A stretch of DNA of 64,000 bases, from positions 1 to 64,000 of the forward strand of contig SNVD02001364.1 of NCBI GenBank assembly GCA_013180625.2, given 5' to 3'. Below are positions 1 through 12,787 of the stretch, piece after piece (within the stretch, counting starts at the first letter, position 1; each line of letters starts with the position of its first letter). The position numbers and the translations under genes are program-made. Below the pieces are notes generated by a model. It was not told the origin of the DNA and searched no databases. It was given only the letters and a program-made list of their open reading frames with translations. The stretch comes from Boswellia sacra (taxonomy: Eukaryota; Streptophyta; Magnoliopsida; Sapindales; Burseraceae).

Positions 1-1050
1 ATATTTCTTAAGTCATTATTTTCCTTTTTCAAAATAGCATTTTGTTTCTCTAATTTATCAAAATCCGTTTGTTTTAAAATGTCATTTTCAGTTTTTAATA
101 AATGTATTTGACTTTCCAAACTTTCAAAATCTTTTTGCTTTAAAATTTCATTTTCATTTTCTAAAGCTTCATTTATTTCCACCAACTCTTCTAATTGAGA
201 TAATATGATTTTTGACTTCTTTTTTAAAGCATTGATTTTTGAATTTTGTTTTATCAACTTGCACATGTAAATTTTGGAATGCTTTAAGTAATTCATCATA
301 TGAAAGCTTAGGATCATAGTTTAGAATACTTATCTCATTTTCTCTTAAAGCCATGAAGCACATGTTTGCCATTTTGCAATCTTCTTCTTCATTCTTCTTC
401 AAGGTGATTTCATGAGTCATGAGAGAACCCATAAGTTCTTCTAATGGTAGTTTGGTGAAGTCCTTTGCTTCTTGAATTGCCGTCACCTTTGGCTCCCAAG
501 ATTTTGGTAGACACCTAAGAATCTTTCTCACCATTTCAACATTAGAATAAGATTTACCAAGAGATTTCAAACTATTAATAATATCCGTAAATCTCGTAAA
601 CATTTCAGAAATTGATTCATTCGATTTCATCTTAAAAAGCTCATAACTATGAACTAGCATACTAATTTTGGATTCTTTACCTTGACTAGTTCCTTCATGA
701 GTTACTTCAAGTGTGTGCCATATTTCTTGTGCCGTAGAACAAGTAGATATTCTATTAAACTCATTTCTATCTAAAGCACAATATAACACATTCATAGCTT
801 TAGCATTCAAACTCAATTTCTTTTTATCATTATCACTAAACTCTTTAGATTCTTTAAGTATGCATTCCCCATTTTCAATTTTGGTAGGAACAAAAGGTCA
901 TTCCAAAACAATAGACCACAAATCATAATCAAAAGATTTCAAGAAAATACTCATTCTAATTTTCCAATAAGAGTAATCACTTCCATTAAAAAATGGAGGT
1001 CTAGAGATAGAAAATCCCTTAACATATGAAGTTGAATTAAAAGTTGCCAT
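1..1050 (-). pseudogene. Ty1/copia gag polyprotein (5' part, broken)
   Basis: This is the N-terminal part of a copia Gag-Pol reading frame, which runs off the left edge. It starts with an ATG at 1050 (MATFNSTSYVKGF...). It has the UBN2-type gag pattern: an FNGSDYSYWKIRM-like start, then EIWHTLEVTHEGT and LPKSWEPKVTAI. From about base 210 leftward the minus strand encodes a coiled-coil stretch with ENE-ILKQ and ESLESQ heptads, but it lies in another frame from the upstream gag. Two defects are visible: an in-frame TGA at 898-900, about 50 codons in, and a frameshift near base 210-220. The longest uninterrupted piece covers 169-816. The start lies about 43 bases downstream of the primer-binding site. 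Resemblance to SIRE/Maximus gag proteins is my family-level inference. Confidence 0.85.
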
Positions 1051-1092
1051 AGCTCAAAAATCGATTAAGATTTAAAAAAATTGAGCAACCTT

Positions 1093-1104
1093 GCTCTGAT
1101 ACCA
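1093..1104 (-). other. Copia primer-binding site (initiator tRNA-Met)
   Basis: The minus strand reads TGGTATCAGAGC, the standard plant retrotransposon primer-binding site complementary to the 3' end of initiator tRNA-Met. It lies two bases inside the LTR end at 1107, which fixes the LTR boundary and the minus-strand orientation. Confidence 0.9.
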
Positions 1105-1435
1105 CTTGTTGACCCAGGTATGGCAACCCAAGAGGGGGGGGGGGGTGAATTGGGTTTTTATTTATAAAAAAGAATTTAGAAAACTTTTCTCGAAAGTTCA
1201 AAATTATTTAACTCTTTCTTTGAGAATAAATATAAAGAAAATGAAAATAGAATGCAATCAAGAGAATAGCAATAAAGTACAATCATAAGTGCAACTAAAT
1301 ATAAAGAGATAGGGATAGAGAGAGTGCAAACTCAATTTACGTGGTTCGAAAAACCTGCCTACGTCCACGGGCTCCTAGCTCCACGAGCTAAGCTTTCCAC
1401 TAAGTTATAGAAATCTTTACAACTTGCTTGATGAG

Positions 1436-1750
1436 AAACCTCACCAAGACTTTTTCTTCCAACTCTTGATAACACCACACCAAGAGTTCTTCTTGATGAA
1501 CAACCTCACCAAGGCAACTTCCTTCAACTCTTGATAACACCACACCAAGAGTTCTTCTTGATGAACAACCTCACCAAGGCAACTTCCTTCAACTCTTGAT
1601 AACACCACACCAAGAGTTCTTCTTGATGAACAACCTCACCAAGGCAACTTCCTTCAACTCTTGATAACACCACACCAAGAGTTCTTCTTGATGAACAACC
1701 TCACCAAGGAAACTTCCTTCAACTCTTGATAACACACACAACAAGAGTTC
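1436..1750. repeat. 65-bp minisatellite inside the copia LTR
   Basis: Nearly five tandem copies of a 65-bp unit, with copies starting at about 1436, 1501, 1566, 1631 and 1696. Each unit includes CAACCTCACCAAGGCAACTT and an AACTCTTGATAACACCACAC motif. The middle three copies are essentially identical; the first and last are diverged or truncated, as expected for replication slippage or unequal exchange within an LTR. Confidence 0.9.
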
Positions 1751-1974
1751 TCTCAAGGCATAACTATTATCCTTTACAAGAATATCTCACTCTCACCACA
1801 ATACAAGAAAAGGATAATTTTTTACAACAAAAGTATAACTCTCTCAAAGAGTAGATAAAGAATATAAAAGCTCTCTAGACTTGATATTTCTCTTGTTTTT
1901 TTTGCTTGATAAAATTCTTGTCTTGCTCTTCTTGATGCATGGGAGAAGGGCTCCTTTTATAGGCAAATGAGATG

Positions 1975-2760
1975 AACTTAATCAAGTGAAGACACCATCT
2001 TCAAATTTTCTGCCCACCATAAAAACCGTAATTTTGTCTGCCATTTTTGTCAATGTTACGTTTGAAATTTGAAAATATACAAAACATGAAAGATTTGTAT
2101 ATTTGAATAAGCGTTCCAACGCATCAAGAATCAAGTCATTTGGATATCTGTAGCTCAAGATATGGCCAAAACACCATTTGGTGCGCATGACTTGATTTTT
2201 CTTTCTTGTGTCAGTCTACCAAATTGAATGATAATTCTGTCAGCCTTCCGTTTGAAACTTAAATTTATTCAAAACATAAAAGATCTGCATATTTTAATAA
2301 GCTTTCCAAAACATTAAGAATCAAAGCATTTGGATATCTCTATCTTAAGATATGGCCAAAACACCATTCGGTGCTCATGTGAGTTGATTTTTCTTCTCTG
2401 TATCAGTCTACCGAATTGCATGTCAATTATGTCGGCCTTCTGTTTGAAATTTGAATTTTTTCAAAACATATGAAATGTTCTTCATTAAGTCATCTTTCCA
2501 ATGCCTCAAGAATCAAGTCATTGTGATTTTTCTAGCTCAAGATATGTCCAAAGGAGTATTCGGTGCTCATGTCAGCTACTTCCATTTGTCTTTCAATTTG
2601 CATGATGATTTGGACAACCTTGCACTTGAAATTTGAATTTCATTAAAACATATGAAATGTTATAAATTGAGTAAGCTTTTCAAATGCTTAAGAATCACAT
2701 CATTTGGATATTTGTAGAGATATATATGACCAATTGATTGAACATTGCTTATGTGTCACA
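1975..2760. repeat. About 190-bp degenerate tandem repeat in the copia LTR
   Basis: Four diverged copies of a unit of about 190 bp. Anchor motifs are AAGATATGGCCAAAACACCA at about 2157, 2347 and (as AAGATATGTCC) 2539, with a weak fourth copy near 2715. Each is followed by GGTGC-CATG and then a TTTGAAATTTGAA-like stretch. The units are much less alike than those of the 65-bp array in the same LTR, so this array is older. Confidence 0.75.
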
Positions 2761-2970
2761 TTCCTTGAGTCAATCCTTGTTCTTAAACTTTGGTGCCTTT
2801 AACATGTAGTCTTCTCCTTAGCTTCAACACTTCATTTTAATAAGCCTCTTCTTGATTTTAAAATTATTTCAATGATCTTACTTTTGCACATAAATAAACA
2901 TGTTAGTAAATCTCAATTAATCAATGTGTATTGTTATCATCAAAATTATCATGTAGCCTTAGGGCTAACA

Positions 2971-3420
2971 ATACTATCTTAGATATGTCTTCGGATTGCC
3001 CTCCCCATTAAACTTGGGCAAGTTTGGCATGCTAAATTCGGAAGGCAAATCGTTGTCCCCAATGAGCAAATTGTCGTCTAGATCTTCGACTTTTTTAACC
3101 TATTCTTCTTCAAGAGGGATTAGACATTCTCCATCTCATTGGTCAACTGTTTGACCGATTCAGGTTCTTCTTGATTGATTGGGCTTTTCCCCCTGTTTCT
3201 ATCTTGGTTTGTCTCGCCATTTTTACCACCATTACCCTTAAGTGGAGATTGGTTTATACGGTTGGGCCTATTTCGTGGTGCTTCAACAAGTTGGGCCATT
3301 TGTTACTAGAGTGCGGTCATATCAGCTCTCAACTCGGCTATTTCGACATTGATGTTGTTGGGTGTTGCATTTTATCTTCTTGTCTTGTCAAATGACCACC
3401 TCGTCTAACCTAAGCAATGA
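2971..3420 (-). pseudogene. Ty3/gypsy gag relic (Tat/Ogre-like element)
   Basis: The minus strand encodes a degenerate gypsy gag N-terminus. Readable pieces are EIAELRADMTAL, QMAQLVEAPRNRPNRINQ and, next to the copia junction, SMPNLPKFNGEGNPKTYLR, which matches the conserved PKF-G-GDP---L gag motif. Several in-frame stops interrupt it. The reading stops abruptly at 2971 where the copia LTR begins, so the rest of the gag lies beyond the window. It is probably the internal region of the element whose LTR starts at 4182. Confidence 0.7.
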
Positions 3421-4159
3421 TAGTTGCAAAACAAAGGTGTTAATGCCACGCATGTATGCATGTATACATGATATGATGCATGCTCATACAACGACATAGA
3501 CACACTTTCAACCTTTCAACCTTATTCCTCCCACACACGTGAGGTCGAGTCTCTTTTTCTAGGAACTTTGGCTTCATTCCCAAGACATCATTAAGGGATA
3601 TGGTAACACAAGATTCTCTCTCATAATTCTAACATTCATGTTGATGTTAAATTCTTCATGATTATCATAACATTTCAAAATGTCATAATAACTTTAACTT
3701 CATGGCACATGTTCCCATTTTGTTTTTATGGGTGACTTGACATGGGGCATTTGTTCATGATTCCATGAGGTTTCAAGTTGATGTTATTCTAATCATGGGG
3801 AATTTACATCTATAGACATGCAATTCAACATGGGTTTTGGATATTCATCATATTGAAAATTTATAGAGTTATCTATATAGGCTTGAGTCTCAAGGGTCTA
3901 ATGGTCTGGGTTCCTTCGAACGAGAGATGCCACTTTGGGCTGGTCTTTTTTTATACCAATTCAATGGTACGTGCTCAAAGGTGGTCACACCAACATGAGT
4001 TGTCTAGGGGTCGAATGGAGCCAAAGACTTCTCATGCCAATGCCACACGGCTAGTTTGGGCATTTCGTGCTCATTGTGTGTAAAAATATAGTGATACAAG
4101 GACTCATTATATCAACACAATGTATTAAAATTTGGTATTCCAATTGCAATCAACTTCGC
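3421..4159 (-). mobile_element. Internal leader of the second gypsy element
   Basis: This stretch lies between the primer-binding site near 4180 and the gag relic and is read on the minus strand. I see no convincing reading frame; the frame at 3853-4083 on the plus strand has no recognisable motif. A long untranslated leader is normal for Tat/Ogre-type elements. The assignment rests on position only. Confidence 0.5.
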
Positions 4160-6095
4160 TTATCCTCAGTGGAGTCGCCACTGTGAACGAGGCTTTCATC
4201 CTGTCAAAGCATTTGCGACCACGACACTGTGTCAAAGCCTCTTTCGAGGTTTAAGGGAGCACAATCGATCTATGGTCACATCTGGATAATGCAGTCGCCA
4301 CTCACTTACTCAATTGGAATGAATGGGGACAATCTAATCTCTCGCTTTGGCACCTAAACTACCCTCATCCCTTCAGAGATGGGTTCAAGAAGTTAGGTAC
4401 GAGTCATTTGACCCGCCTGGATTTAAATCCGGCCTCTACTAGGGAAATATTAAATAAGAATAGCTCGTGTTGTTACTTAGTCCACTTAGCTTTGTTCGTT
4501 TTATGCACACATTTCATATTTTATCTTCTTTAGTCATGTGAAGTGATTATTCAATCAAAGCAGTTGTATATTCATACATAAAAATAGGGAGGAAAATAGA
4601 GTTACAATTCCTTTCAAACATGGGAGAAAGAGAAGAGGATTACATCCATTATTCTTCAATAATAAAATAAAGTAATTCTACTTACAATACTCTAAATATA
4701 ACATTCACATAAATCAAGTATTCAATAATAAAAGCATATTCATTCAAATCATACATTTAATAAGCAATCAATTTGAGATTCAATAAATAAGGAATTTCTT
4801 ACCACTATATGTGAGTCTATTTCATGTTTATCAAACCTCTAATGCATATTCATAGATATATCATTCTTTAGTGATGACCTTGACCATCAATACGAGTTCA
4901 CCATCACTTTATGTCATTATTCTAATTAAAGTGTATTAATGGTACATTCATACATTCATTAATCAATTAATTTAACATAAAGCCATAATCTAATATCATG
5001 GGCCTATTGCTATTCTAGCATAATTTATATTAATTCATGGAAATTCTAGCCTAATCATAGTTATCATGGCATATTCTAGCCTAAAATGATATTTCTAGCC
5101 TAATTCAAGCAATCCACTTCAATCATAGCTATTCTAGCTCAAATAAGACATCCAAGAGCAAAATAGTAATTCTTACCTATTCTATGCTATGTCTTAGCAT
5201 ACATCAAAGCAAATATAAGTTCTCCTAGCATGATTCTAATCACATACTTTTAAGCATGATTTTGTGCATGTGCTCTGAAGCATATTTCTACGTATTCGCA
5301 AAGAAAATTAAATTCTTAAACATGTTTTTGGATAAAAGAGGGATAACGGACTTACCTCGACACGCTTCTCCATCTCGCAAAACAAATAAGGGTTAGAATA
5401 ATTCACAATAATCCTAGCATGCTTCTAAGCATAAAAATAAATTATAAATATGCTTATTCTAAGCATAAATAAACTTAAACATGCTTAATTCTAAGCAAGA
5501 AAAATAAAGAAGAAAATATGAGAGGGAAGAGAAAACTGCTTGCAGGACATATCTTTTCCTGGTTTAGAGTAATATAAAACGTCTGAAAAAATATTAGACT
5601 AGAAAGGACTCCTTAGAATTCTCACAAGTATGTCCTAGAGGAAGAGAAAGAAGATTTTTGGATGTATTGACAAGTATGCCCAATGTGTGCTTATATAGGC
5701 TTTCCTTGGAGTGAAAAGGTGATAAATAACCAATGTGGGATCTGGATGAATAGTAACACCTGAATAGTAAACTAACTGTTTGGCCCTTCCCATTTTACAG
5801 TTCTACAATATAGTGCCTTCTAATGTTTGTCTATTTAATTGCTTATAACTTTTCGAGTTCAACTCCGATTCATGATTTGTGGATTCCTATGAAAACTAGA
5901 CATCCGTAGCTTCGCAACGGTATATGATTCATCATTAGATTCTTCCTGGATTAATTTTTGTGATTTTCAAAGTCATATGTCAGTTTTTAAGACTCTTGGC
6001 CAACTTCTTCTGACCTTTCTCTTCTTGATCTTCAAGGGCATTTCGGTTATTTTCATTGCTTGACATTCATCTTTATTCCTTCATCGACCCTAAAA
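4160..6095 (-). mobile_element. 5' LTR and primer site of a Tat/Ogre-like gypsy element
   Basis: On the minus strand an LTR end ...GTTCACA at 4182 is followed after one base by TGGCGACTCCACTGAGG (4164-4180), the kind of primer-binding site typical of Tat/Ogre gypsy elements. The LTR extends rightward for about 1.9 kb to about 6090, where gypsy gag of another element resumes. The right boundary is approximate: the interrupted gag reads ...IFKLTAADT and then a TTAATTTTTTAGGGTCG stretch begins. The partner LTR is outside the window, so the target duplication cannot be checked. Confidence 0.65.
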
Positions 6096-6480
6096 AATTA
6101 AGTGTCTGCAGCTGTGAGCTTGAATATCTTCTCTAATTCTTGGATCCATTCTTCGGTCACCAATGGATCCGTGGAGACAGCAAAAGAGGGACGATTTAAT
6201 CTTCTAAATTGCTCCACCATTTACATAGTATCCAGAGTAGTAAAGCTGGCTTGAGGTGCTTCTCGCCTTACCTTACTCAACAATTGTACTAGTTCTCGCA
6301 CAATATTATCAGGTGCTTGTATATCGCTTCCTGTACTGACATGCTGCTTGCCCTTTTTTCTGCCAGTAGAGGATGGTCCACTTAACTCAGAAGCATTTCT
6401 CACCTTAGGAGTAGGAAATATTCGTTGCATCTACTTCATAGTGGGATTGTCAGTATCTTAGGGCGTCTAGCACGAGACAT
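6095..6480 (-). pseudogene. Ty3/gypsy gag N-terminus (chromovirus-like), interrupted
   Basis: A minus-strand gag start follows the primer-binding site at 6638-6649. ATG at 6480 begins MSRARRPKI, and a stop or frame change occurs about 14 codons later. A second frame (6430-6221) reads MQRIFPTPKVRNASELSG. The conserved retrotransposon gag motif RLNRPSFAVSTDPLVTEEW, then IQELEKIFKLTAAD, is clear at about 6110-6215. It ends where the Tat/Ogre-like LTR begins. The remainder would be beyond the nested elements to the left, outside the window. Confidence 0.75.
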
Positions 6481-6637
6481 TACTATTAACTAATTAACAG
6501 AATAGAACACCACATTCAAGACAATGGTTAGTTTTTCATATAAAATGACTTACTAACCTTTACTACTGAGGATTTGGTATAGGACGTGATTCCCTTGATT
6601 GCTTACAACAAAGTGTCTATAAAATCTTATAAACCTG

Positions 6638-6649
6638 GCTTTGATACCA
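6638..6649 (-). other. Gypsy primer-binding site (initiator tRNA-Met)
   Basis: The minus strand reads TGGTATCAAAGC, one base from the canonical initiator tRNA-Met site. It sits four bases from the LTR end ...GGGTGTCACA at 6654, which fixes the orientation of this element. Confidence 0.85.
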
Positions 6650-9362
6650 CTAATGTGACACCCCGTACCCTCAAAAGATACAAAATATAAATCTAAGCAT
6701 TCACACACAATAAATGAGGAAAACCATCATATTTGTATTAGAACTAGCATCCAAAATACACTAAGTTCCCATATTGTCAACCATGGAAATCGTACTATAC
6801 ATATTTTCAATTCAAAAAGAATCAAAAGCCAATGACACACAAAAATTGCAATTGTTACAGTGGTGCAATGGTTGCTAAGAGAACTTCATCTTGTTTTGCC
6901 AAATGTCCTCCAAAATCCAGAAATCTAACGCTTAACTAAGGCACACAACAGATGGGTGAGCATAAAACTCAGTAAGCAGCTAAATCTAGGAAATACAAAA
7001 ACAATGTGCACAAAATTAATGATATATTATGTCATACTTACAAGTAACTTTTTACTATATTATTAAGCTAACAACAAATTTTCACAAATAGGGGTCGTGC
7101 CCCTACGTAAGGAAGTCAGGGCGACTGTGCCATGTTTTTGCCTAAGGCCGCATTTGAACTCAATGGTAGGCACTGCTGCGCCATTTAAGTAGCACTCCGA
7201 CGCCAACTTTCTACCTCAGCTTTAACATTCACATGAAGCTCGTGCTCCTTCGCCAATCCTTTGCTTGGTCACTATTCTATAGCCATTTTCTTTGCTTATA
7301 ACACACATATATCTCATTCAACACACAAGAGTCTTGCTCTACATATTTGCAATACGTTTAAAAACACACCTTAACACAATTGCTACACATCTCAATACAC
7401 ATTTGGGCGCAAATCTTAAGGACATTATACATTCACTCATGGTAGGACTTTTATATAGCACAAATCACAACATGCCATCCGTCACACATTGCCATCAATC
7501 TCACGTGTTTTTTAATATTAATTTTAATGAACATACCTCCTGTTATGCATAGCGTCGATGTGATATTTTGTGGCCATTAGTCACCCATTATGTATCGTCG
7601 TCAATGACACACACACTTTCGCAATTCAAATTCAGGAAATATGTCATATGTTACGTATCGCCGTCGATAACACATTTTAGTAGCCGCTAGTCACCTGTTA
7701 CATATCGCCATTGGTGACTTAACACACACACCACATAATAACATATTGCCTATCACATAAAAATGTTGAGTGTCCTAATACATTAGGCATGGATCACACC
7801 TTTACACACACACAATTCCATTATCGAAGACTATCCATGCCTTTCCACACCACAATTCATATACACATAATCAAATTCAATTATTCTATGTCTCACATAC
7901 ACATCTAAGTATGCATATTCAAACCTTATAATTCACATACGCATCCAAGGGTACATAACCACACTTTCCATAAATCAACTATAAACACCAAACAAATCAT
8001 TTCATATCAAGGTCCATGTTTTCATGGTCCCATTCACATTCCATCCACACACATTCATTAGGTTTTGACCAACCCAAACTCATATACATTTATAAATACA
8101 TAGATAGAAAGAACACATCTCATTACAAATAAAAAAACCCGTTGTGTCCCCAGACTGCTTACCTGATAAACTTTGCCTCTTGATTTTGATTTTCACCGAG
8201 AAATCATCAAATCTCTCATGGATTAGCAACACTTCAACCAACCCATAGCATCACTAACAACTCAATACTATGCACATTTTTTGTTGGATAATTGTAGCAA
8301 AGGAATACTTATCTCAATCATCACCAAATTTCATAAGATTCATGTAAACATATATAGTATATCCCATGAATTTTATTGAATTAAAATGAGGCAATATACC
8401 CCTTAATATCCCTTAATTTTTTTCATACAACAATTCTGTCTATAGGTTTTTCAACTGACCAGTGTTATTTTGAAGAATTTTATAAAATTCAACATTAATC
8501 AAATCTTTACCGAACTTTCCTCTTTAGAACTTGACATATGTGAAAGTCATTTTTCCAAAAATCACAATTTTCTGTTGAGTTTAAGTAAGTCAAAAGCAAT
8601 TTAGCTTACCTGCTTTATTTTGAATTAAAAATTTCAGTTTTGTAACTACAACTTTGAAAAATCATATCAATTCATACAAAACTCTAAAAACCATGAAAAT
8701 TTCCAATTCAACAAGAAACACAATCAAGATTTTTACATACCAAAAACCAAAAATTTTCATAAAGGACTAACCTCTCAAATAAAATTCGTTTCTCATACTC
8801 TGTTTTAAAATAGGGGAGGTTCAAATTCGTTCTAAAAACTTTAAAAATTCACCATAAATCACACACTTCGAATTCAGAATTCTATGAACTCTAAAGATGT
8901 CTAGTTTGTGTGATCAAAATTTCAAAGCCAAAAAACAATCCTGGAATTTCTAGGAATTTTCGTATTCAACATTGCTCAGTGAACAAACCTATAGATTTCT
9001 AAAATATAACATCCTCTGAGCATGCCAACTATCATCCAAACCATTAATATATTCCATATCCTATTAAAATTCATGATTTCTATCATGTCTCATAATATAC
9101 ATAACGTAAACATACCATTAACCATTGTTTTAATCTAACATCTTCTCATATAAATCTTTGACTGAGCACTAAAAGTTAAAGAAGAGCTAGGGATGGCAAA
9201 AATAACCATGTAGCTTGGGTACTCGGATTTTATCCGGATTTTTGGGGACAAATTCACCTGGATTTGCAGGGATAAAGTGCGGGTGCAGATAAAAATTTGA
9301 AGTTTACATCCAGGTGCGGTCCGGGTGCAGTATACACTCTCTCAACCCTGCACCTATACCAG

Positions 9363-12300
9363 CACTACAAGAATTTTAAGAATATTTATCATTTTACATT
9401 TTGTATATTTGCCAGTTTTTTAAAAAATAATCAAATATAACCTTACTTTTAAAGTCAAACCTGCCTCCTCCAAATATTTGTCACTAATGTTTTCCTAAAA
9501 TTACACATATGCCACTATATAAAAGCAACTAGTATCCTCTTTCTCGCCCTAGCCACTCAAAGGCGACCCTTTACTCTATTCATTCAACGTTTTCTTTTCC
9601 ATTTTCAGTCTCATATCTTCAACGTTTTCTCATTCTCAATCACTCCTGCCAATTTTGCTTGGGTGTTAGGTCCTCATCCACCTTCTTTGCATCTCGGCCA
9701 CTTACTGCAGGTACTCCACCTTCTCCACTTCGAATCAAATCTAGGTATAATTAGTTGTTTTTCTTGTTTGTACGCCTAGTGAAGGGTGGGTTAGACCTTG
9801 AGGAGTCCACAGCTTTCGAGATGGTTACCCCATTCAAAGGTTCTAGAGTCAAACTTATGGTTTATTTCAAATTTTTATCTTTTTTTTTTTGGTATCTTGA
9901 GTAATCGGGTTATAAAATCTAAACTTTAAGTCACAAACCTTACTCTTTTGTTTTGCATTCTAATTTTCTTTTTGTTTTCTCTCTTACTTCTACAAATTCC
10001 AATTATGTTTTAATTTCTTTTGATTTTTACATTTGCAAGTGATGCCATCATTTTGCTTCTTACTCACAATTATCGTTCTCTCTATTTTTTGCTTCTCTCC
10101 TAGCACAATGAGTGGTCAATTTCTTTGATTTCTCTAGTCATAGTCAAGTTTATATTCGATAATTACTCTCTTTTCTTTATTTTAAATAATTAGTTGTGCT
10201 ATGAAATGGGCTTAATTTCTTCTTTGATTTGGTTTGAATGGGTAATAATGACGAGAGTTGAAACTCACAAATCAATGCCCATTTGATTTACAACAAACAA
10301 TTTACTATTAATATCATATCTTGCTTCGTCAAAAGTGGCATGTTGTTTTGATATTGTGGCATTTTCATGGACTATTATTTTTCTAGACTTGGTGTTGTTT
10401 AGCTACTAGAGGAAGTGTGTTATGTGTTGTAGCTCAGAACAATCGTTGACCAGTAAATTGATTGAAATTGGGTAACTTATTATCATAATTTATTTTATAT
10501 TTTCTTATTTTGTTGATTATTTTTATAATTCCCTATCCTTATCTATGCATTTATTTATGTAGCGTTACACCCTTTTAAAGTGAATTCATATATATATTTC
10601 GTTTCTTAGTTAGAAGGTTATATGTAATATTAGTTTATTTTTTTAATGAATTTCCAATATTTTTTCTTTTGATTTTGAAATTTTTTTGGTAGATAACTCT
10701 TTATATTTGGTGCTTGTGGGAATACTCTTATTTTGCTAACAATGAAGATAATGCAAAAATATAGATTTGTTAAATTATAAAAGACATTCTGAATCTTTCT
10801 TTATATGATTTTTTATGTTAAATTATTTGATCTATATTATTTTCTTGTATTGCAGAGACCTTTCAATTTGGAGTGACATGTTATGGAGCTAGTGAATTGT
10901 TGGGTTCTAGTAATAATTATGATTGCCTCTAAGTAACGATTGATTCAACTTTATACCTTTTGCTTTATGTCAAACACAGTAATTAATAATCATGAGACAA
11001 CAATTATATATATATATATATATATATCTTTTTGAGTTACAAGAATAGGCGCCTTTAATCATATGTCATAACACCATCTAGAGTCTTGATATAAATTTCT
11101 CTATTTAGAGATAGATAGCAAAGATTTGATGAGGAAAGACACATTTATTGCTCCATTCCCATATGATTTCTTTTCCAATTGTAACACAACATTGTTTGAT
11201 CTAAAATGGGTTCACATCCCCAAGCCTTCACTCACTAGTAAGACATTTTTCACTTTGCATTACATTTGATATCTTCTGCATAAAAGACTAACATGACACA
11301 ATTTTTTCTTTTTTCTAGTTATGAATTAGTGGAAGATTGTGCAAGATGATGACAAGGCTAGAATCGGCAAGCTCAAAAATTTCATTAAGTAAAACCTTAA
11401 AACATTCAATTCCCTTGTCCATGTAAGTTATCTTTCTTTCAAAATTTATTATTCATAAGAGTTTATGTGTACATTAACATTTACTATAATTCCTTAATGT
11501 GAATATTTATTGCAAACTTAATTGTTTATTTCCTAGGATTTATTGCCATTTGATTTTATTGATATTTTTTATAAATTTTTAGTGATAGGTTGACAATTCG
11601 TTATGGAAATTTTTGTTTGTGTCTTTTGGCTATTAATTAGCTTGGGATTTATTTATTTATATTTTTAATCTTTAGTGCATTGTATATTATATAAGGCTAA
11701 CAATTACTGACGATGTTCTTGTAACTTTCTATTCCTGGGAGGAAAATTTAATTAACTACCATGCATTTTGTATATTAATTTATTCCTTATCAATGTGTAC
11801 GTCAAAAATATTAACATGAGACCTTAGCTTGAGATTTGTTTTTCCAACTTTTAAGTTTAATGACTTCTCTCTCCATTTTATTTAATATTAGAATGGCATG
11901 AATCCAATAAGTTGCACATTTAGATTTTTTTGGGTTTTAGTTTTGGTTTTGAATTTGTGATGTTATTAGATTGAAGGTTCCTCTCTCAATCTTTGTTTTT
12001 GACTCAACTTGTTGTTGCTTGTAGATGGTTTTCTTGCTAGCTTATTGAATTCCCTAAATTTGATCTTGTCAAGCATTGAAATTTGCTTGTAGTTGTTCAA
12101 TTAGTATATTCGGTTTGGTTTTTAAATGGATCTGAGTAGATTCATGCAACGGCAAGGTGTGTAAGCAAGCAAAATAATTCATTGCACGTGAGAGAGTAGG
12201 AAGGACTGTGTTGTTTTGTGTTTTGAGTGATTTTGAAGCTCCTTTTGTTGAAAGATAAGTTTTGTTTTGTACTGCAAATTAACATAAACTTAGACATGAT

Positions 12301-12787
12301 TATGAAAACATATCAATAGACCCAAAATTACATTTTCTAGAGTTGAGATATAATTGTAGCATATTTTGTTAAGTACGATAAATGTGGAAGTGTGTATGGC
12401 ACTTTAATTGCTTATCATGAGATGTTGGAAATCGAATGTTGATTTGATAATAGTTGTAATTTTACTGTTATTATATGCTAGGTTCATGAATTTGTTTTAA
12501 CATTTTATAAATAGTTAATTTGCCAATATTTCATACTATATTTTTTTATTTTCTTAAAAATCATATTTGGCGGTTAAAAGCTGTCAAGTATGTTTTTTTT
12601 AATTTTTTTAACTAACCATATTTGGCAGCCAAAAACTGTCAAGTATTGTAAGGTACATATTTGACAGGTTGACCAACCGCCAAATAGACTATATTTGACG
12701 GTGCCATTGGTGGCGGTCCAAAAATCGCTAAATATATACATATTTGATAGTCAAAAACTGTCAAATATTAACATTTTTCTTATAGTG
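9363..12787. mobile_element. CACTA (En/Spm) transposon nested in the hAT element
   Basis: The ends are CACTACAAGAAT at 9363 and, inverted, CACTATAAGAAA ending at 12787, the CACTA-superfamily signature. Flanking triplets are CAG and CGG, an imperfect 3-bp duplication. The right subterminal zone (12540-12787) holds at least five copies, in both orientations, of a TTTGGCAGCCAAAAACTGTC-like motif, as expected for CACTA transposase-binding repeats. The 3.4-kb interior encodes no transposase that I can see. A pyrimidine-rich stretch at 9530-9730 looks like a plant 5' leader, with intron-like T-rich DNA after it, so captured host sequence is possible. Confidence 0.8.
11007..11026. repeat. (TA)n microsatellite in the CACTA interior
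   Basis: A run of about ten TA dinucleotides within AT-rich sequence; a simple slippage repeat. Confidence 0.85.

Larger units (their letters stand above)
1107..2970 (-). mobile_element. 5' LTR of a Ty1/copia element
   Basis: This 1864-bp LTR has TG...CA ends. On the minus strand it begins TGTTAGCCCTAAGG at 2970 and ends ...GGGTCAACA at 1107, next to the primer-binding site. It contains a 65-bp minisatellite (1436-1750) and a degenerate array of about 190 bp per unit (about 1975-2760). An 11-base G run occurs near 1134-1144. Sequence to the right (2971 on) is gypsy gag, so the copia inserted into another element. The partner LTR and the second target duplication lie outside the window. Confidence 0.85.

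Noticed and set aside
1436..1750. Regular direct repeats resembling a CRISPR-like array
   Set aside because: The 65-bp units abut with no unique spacers and lie inside a plant LTR; this is a minisatellite.
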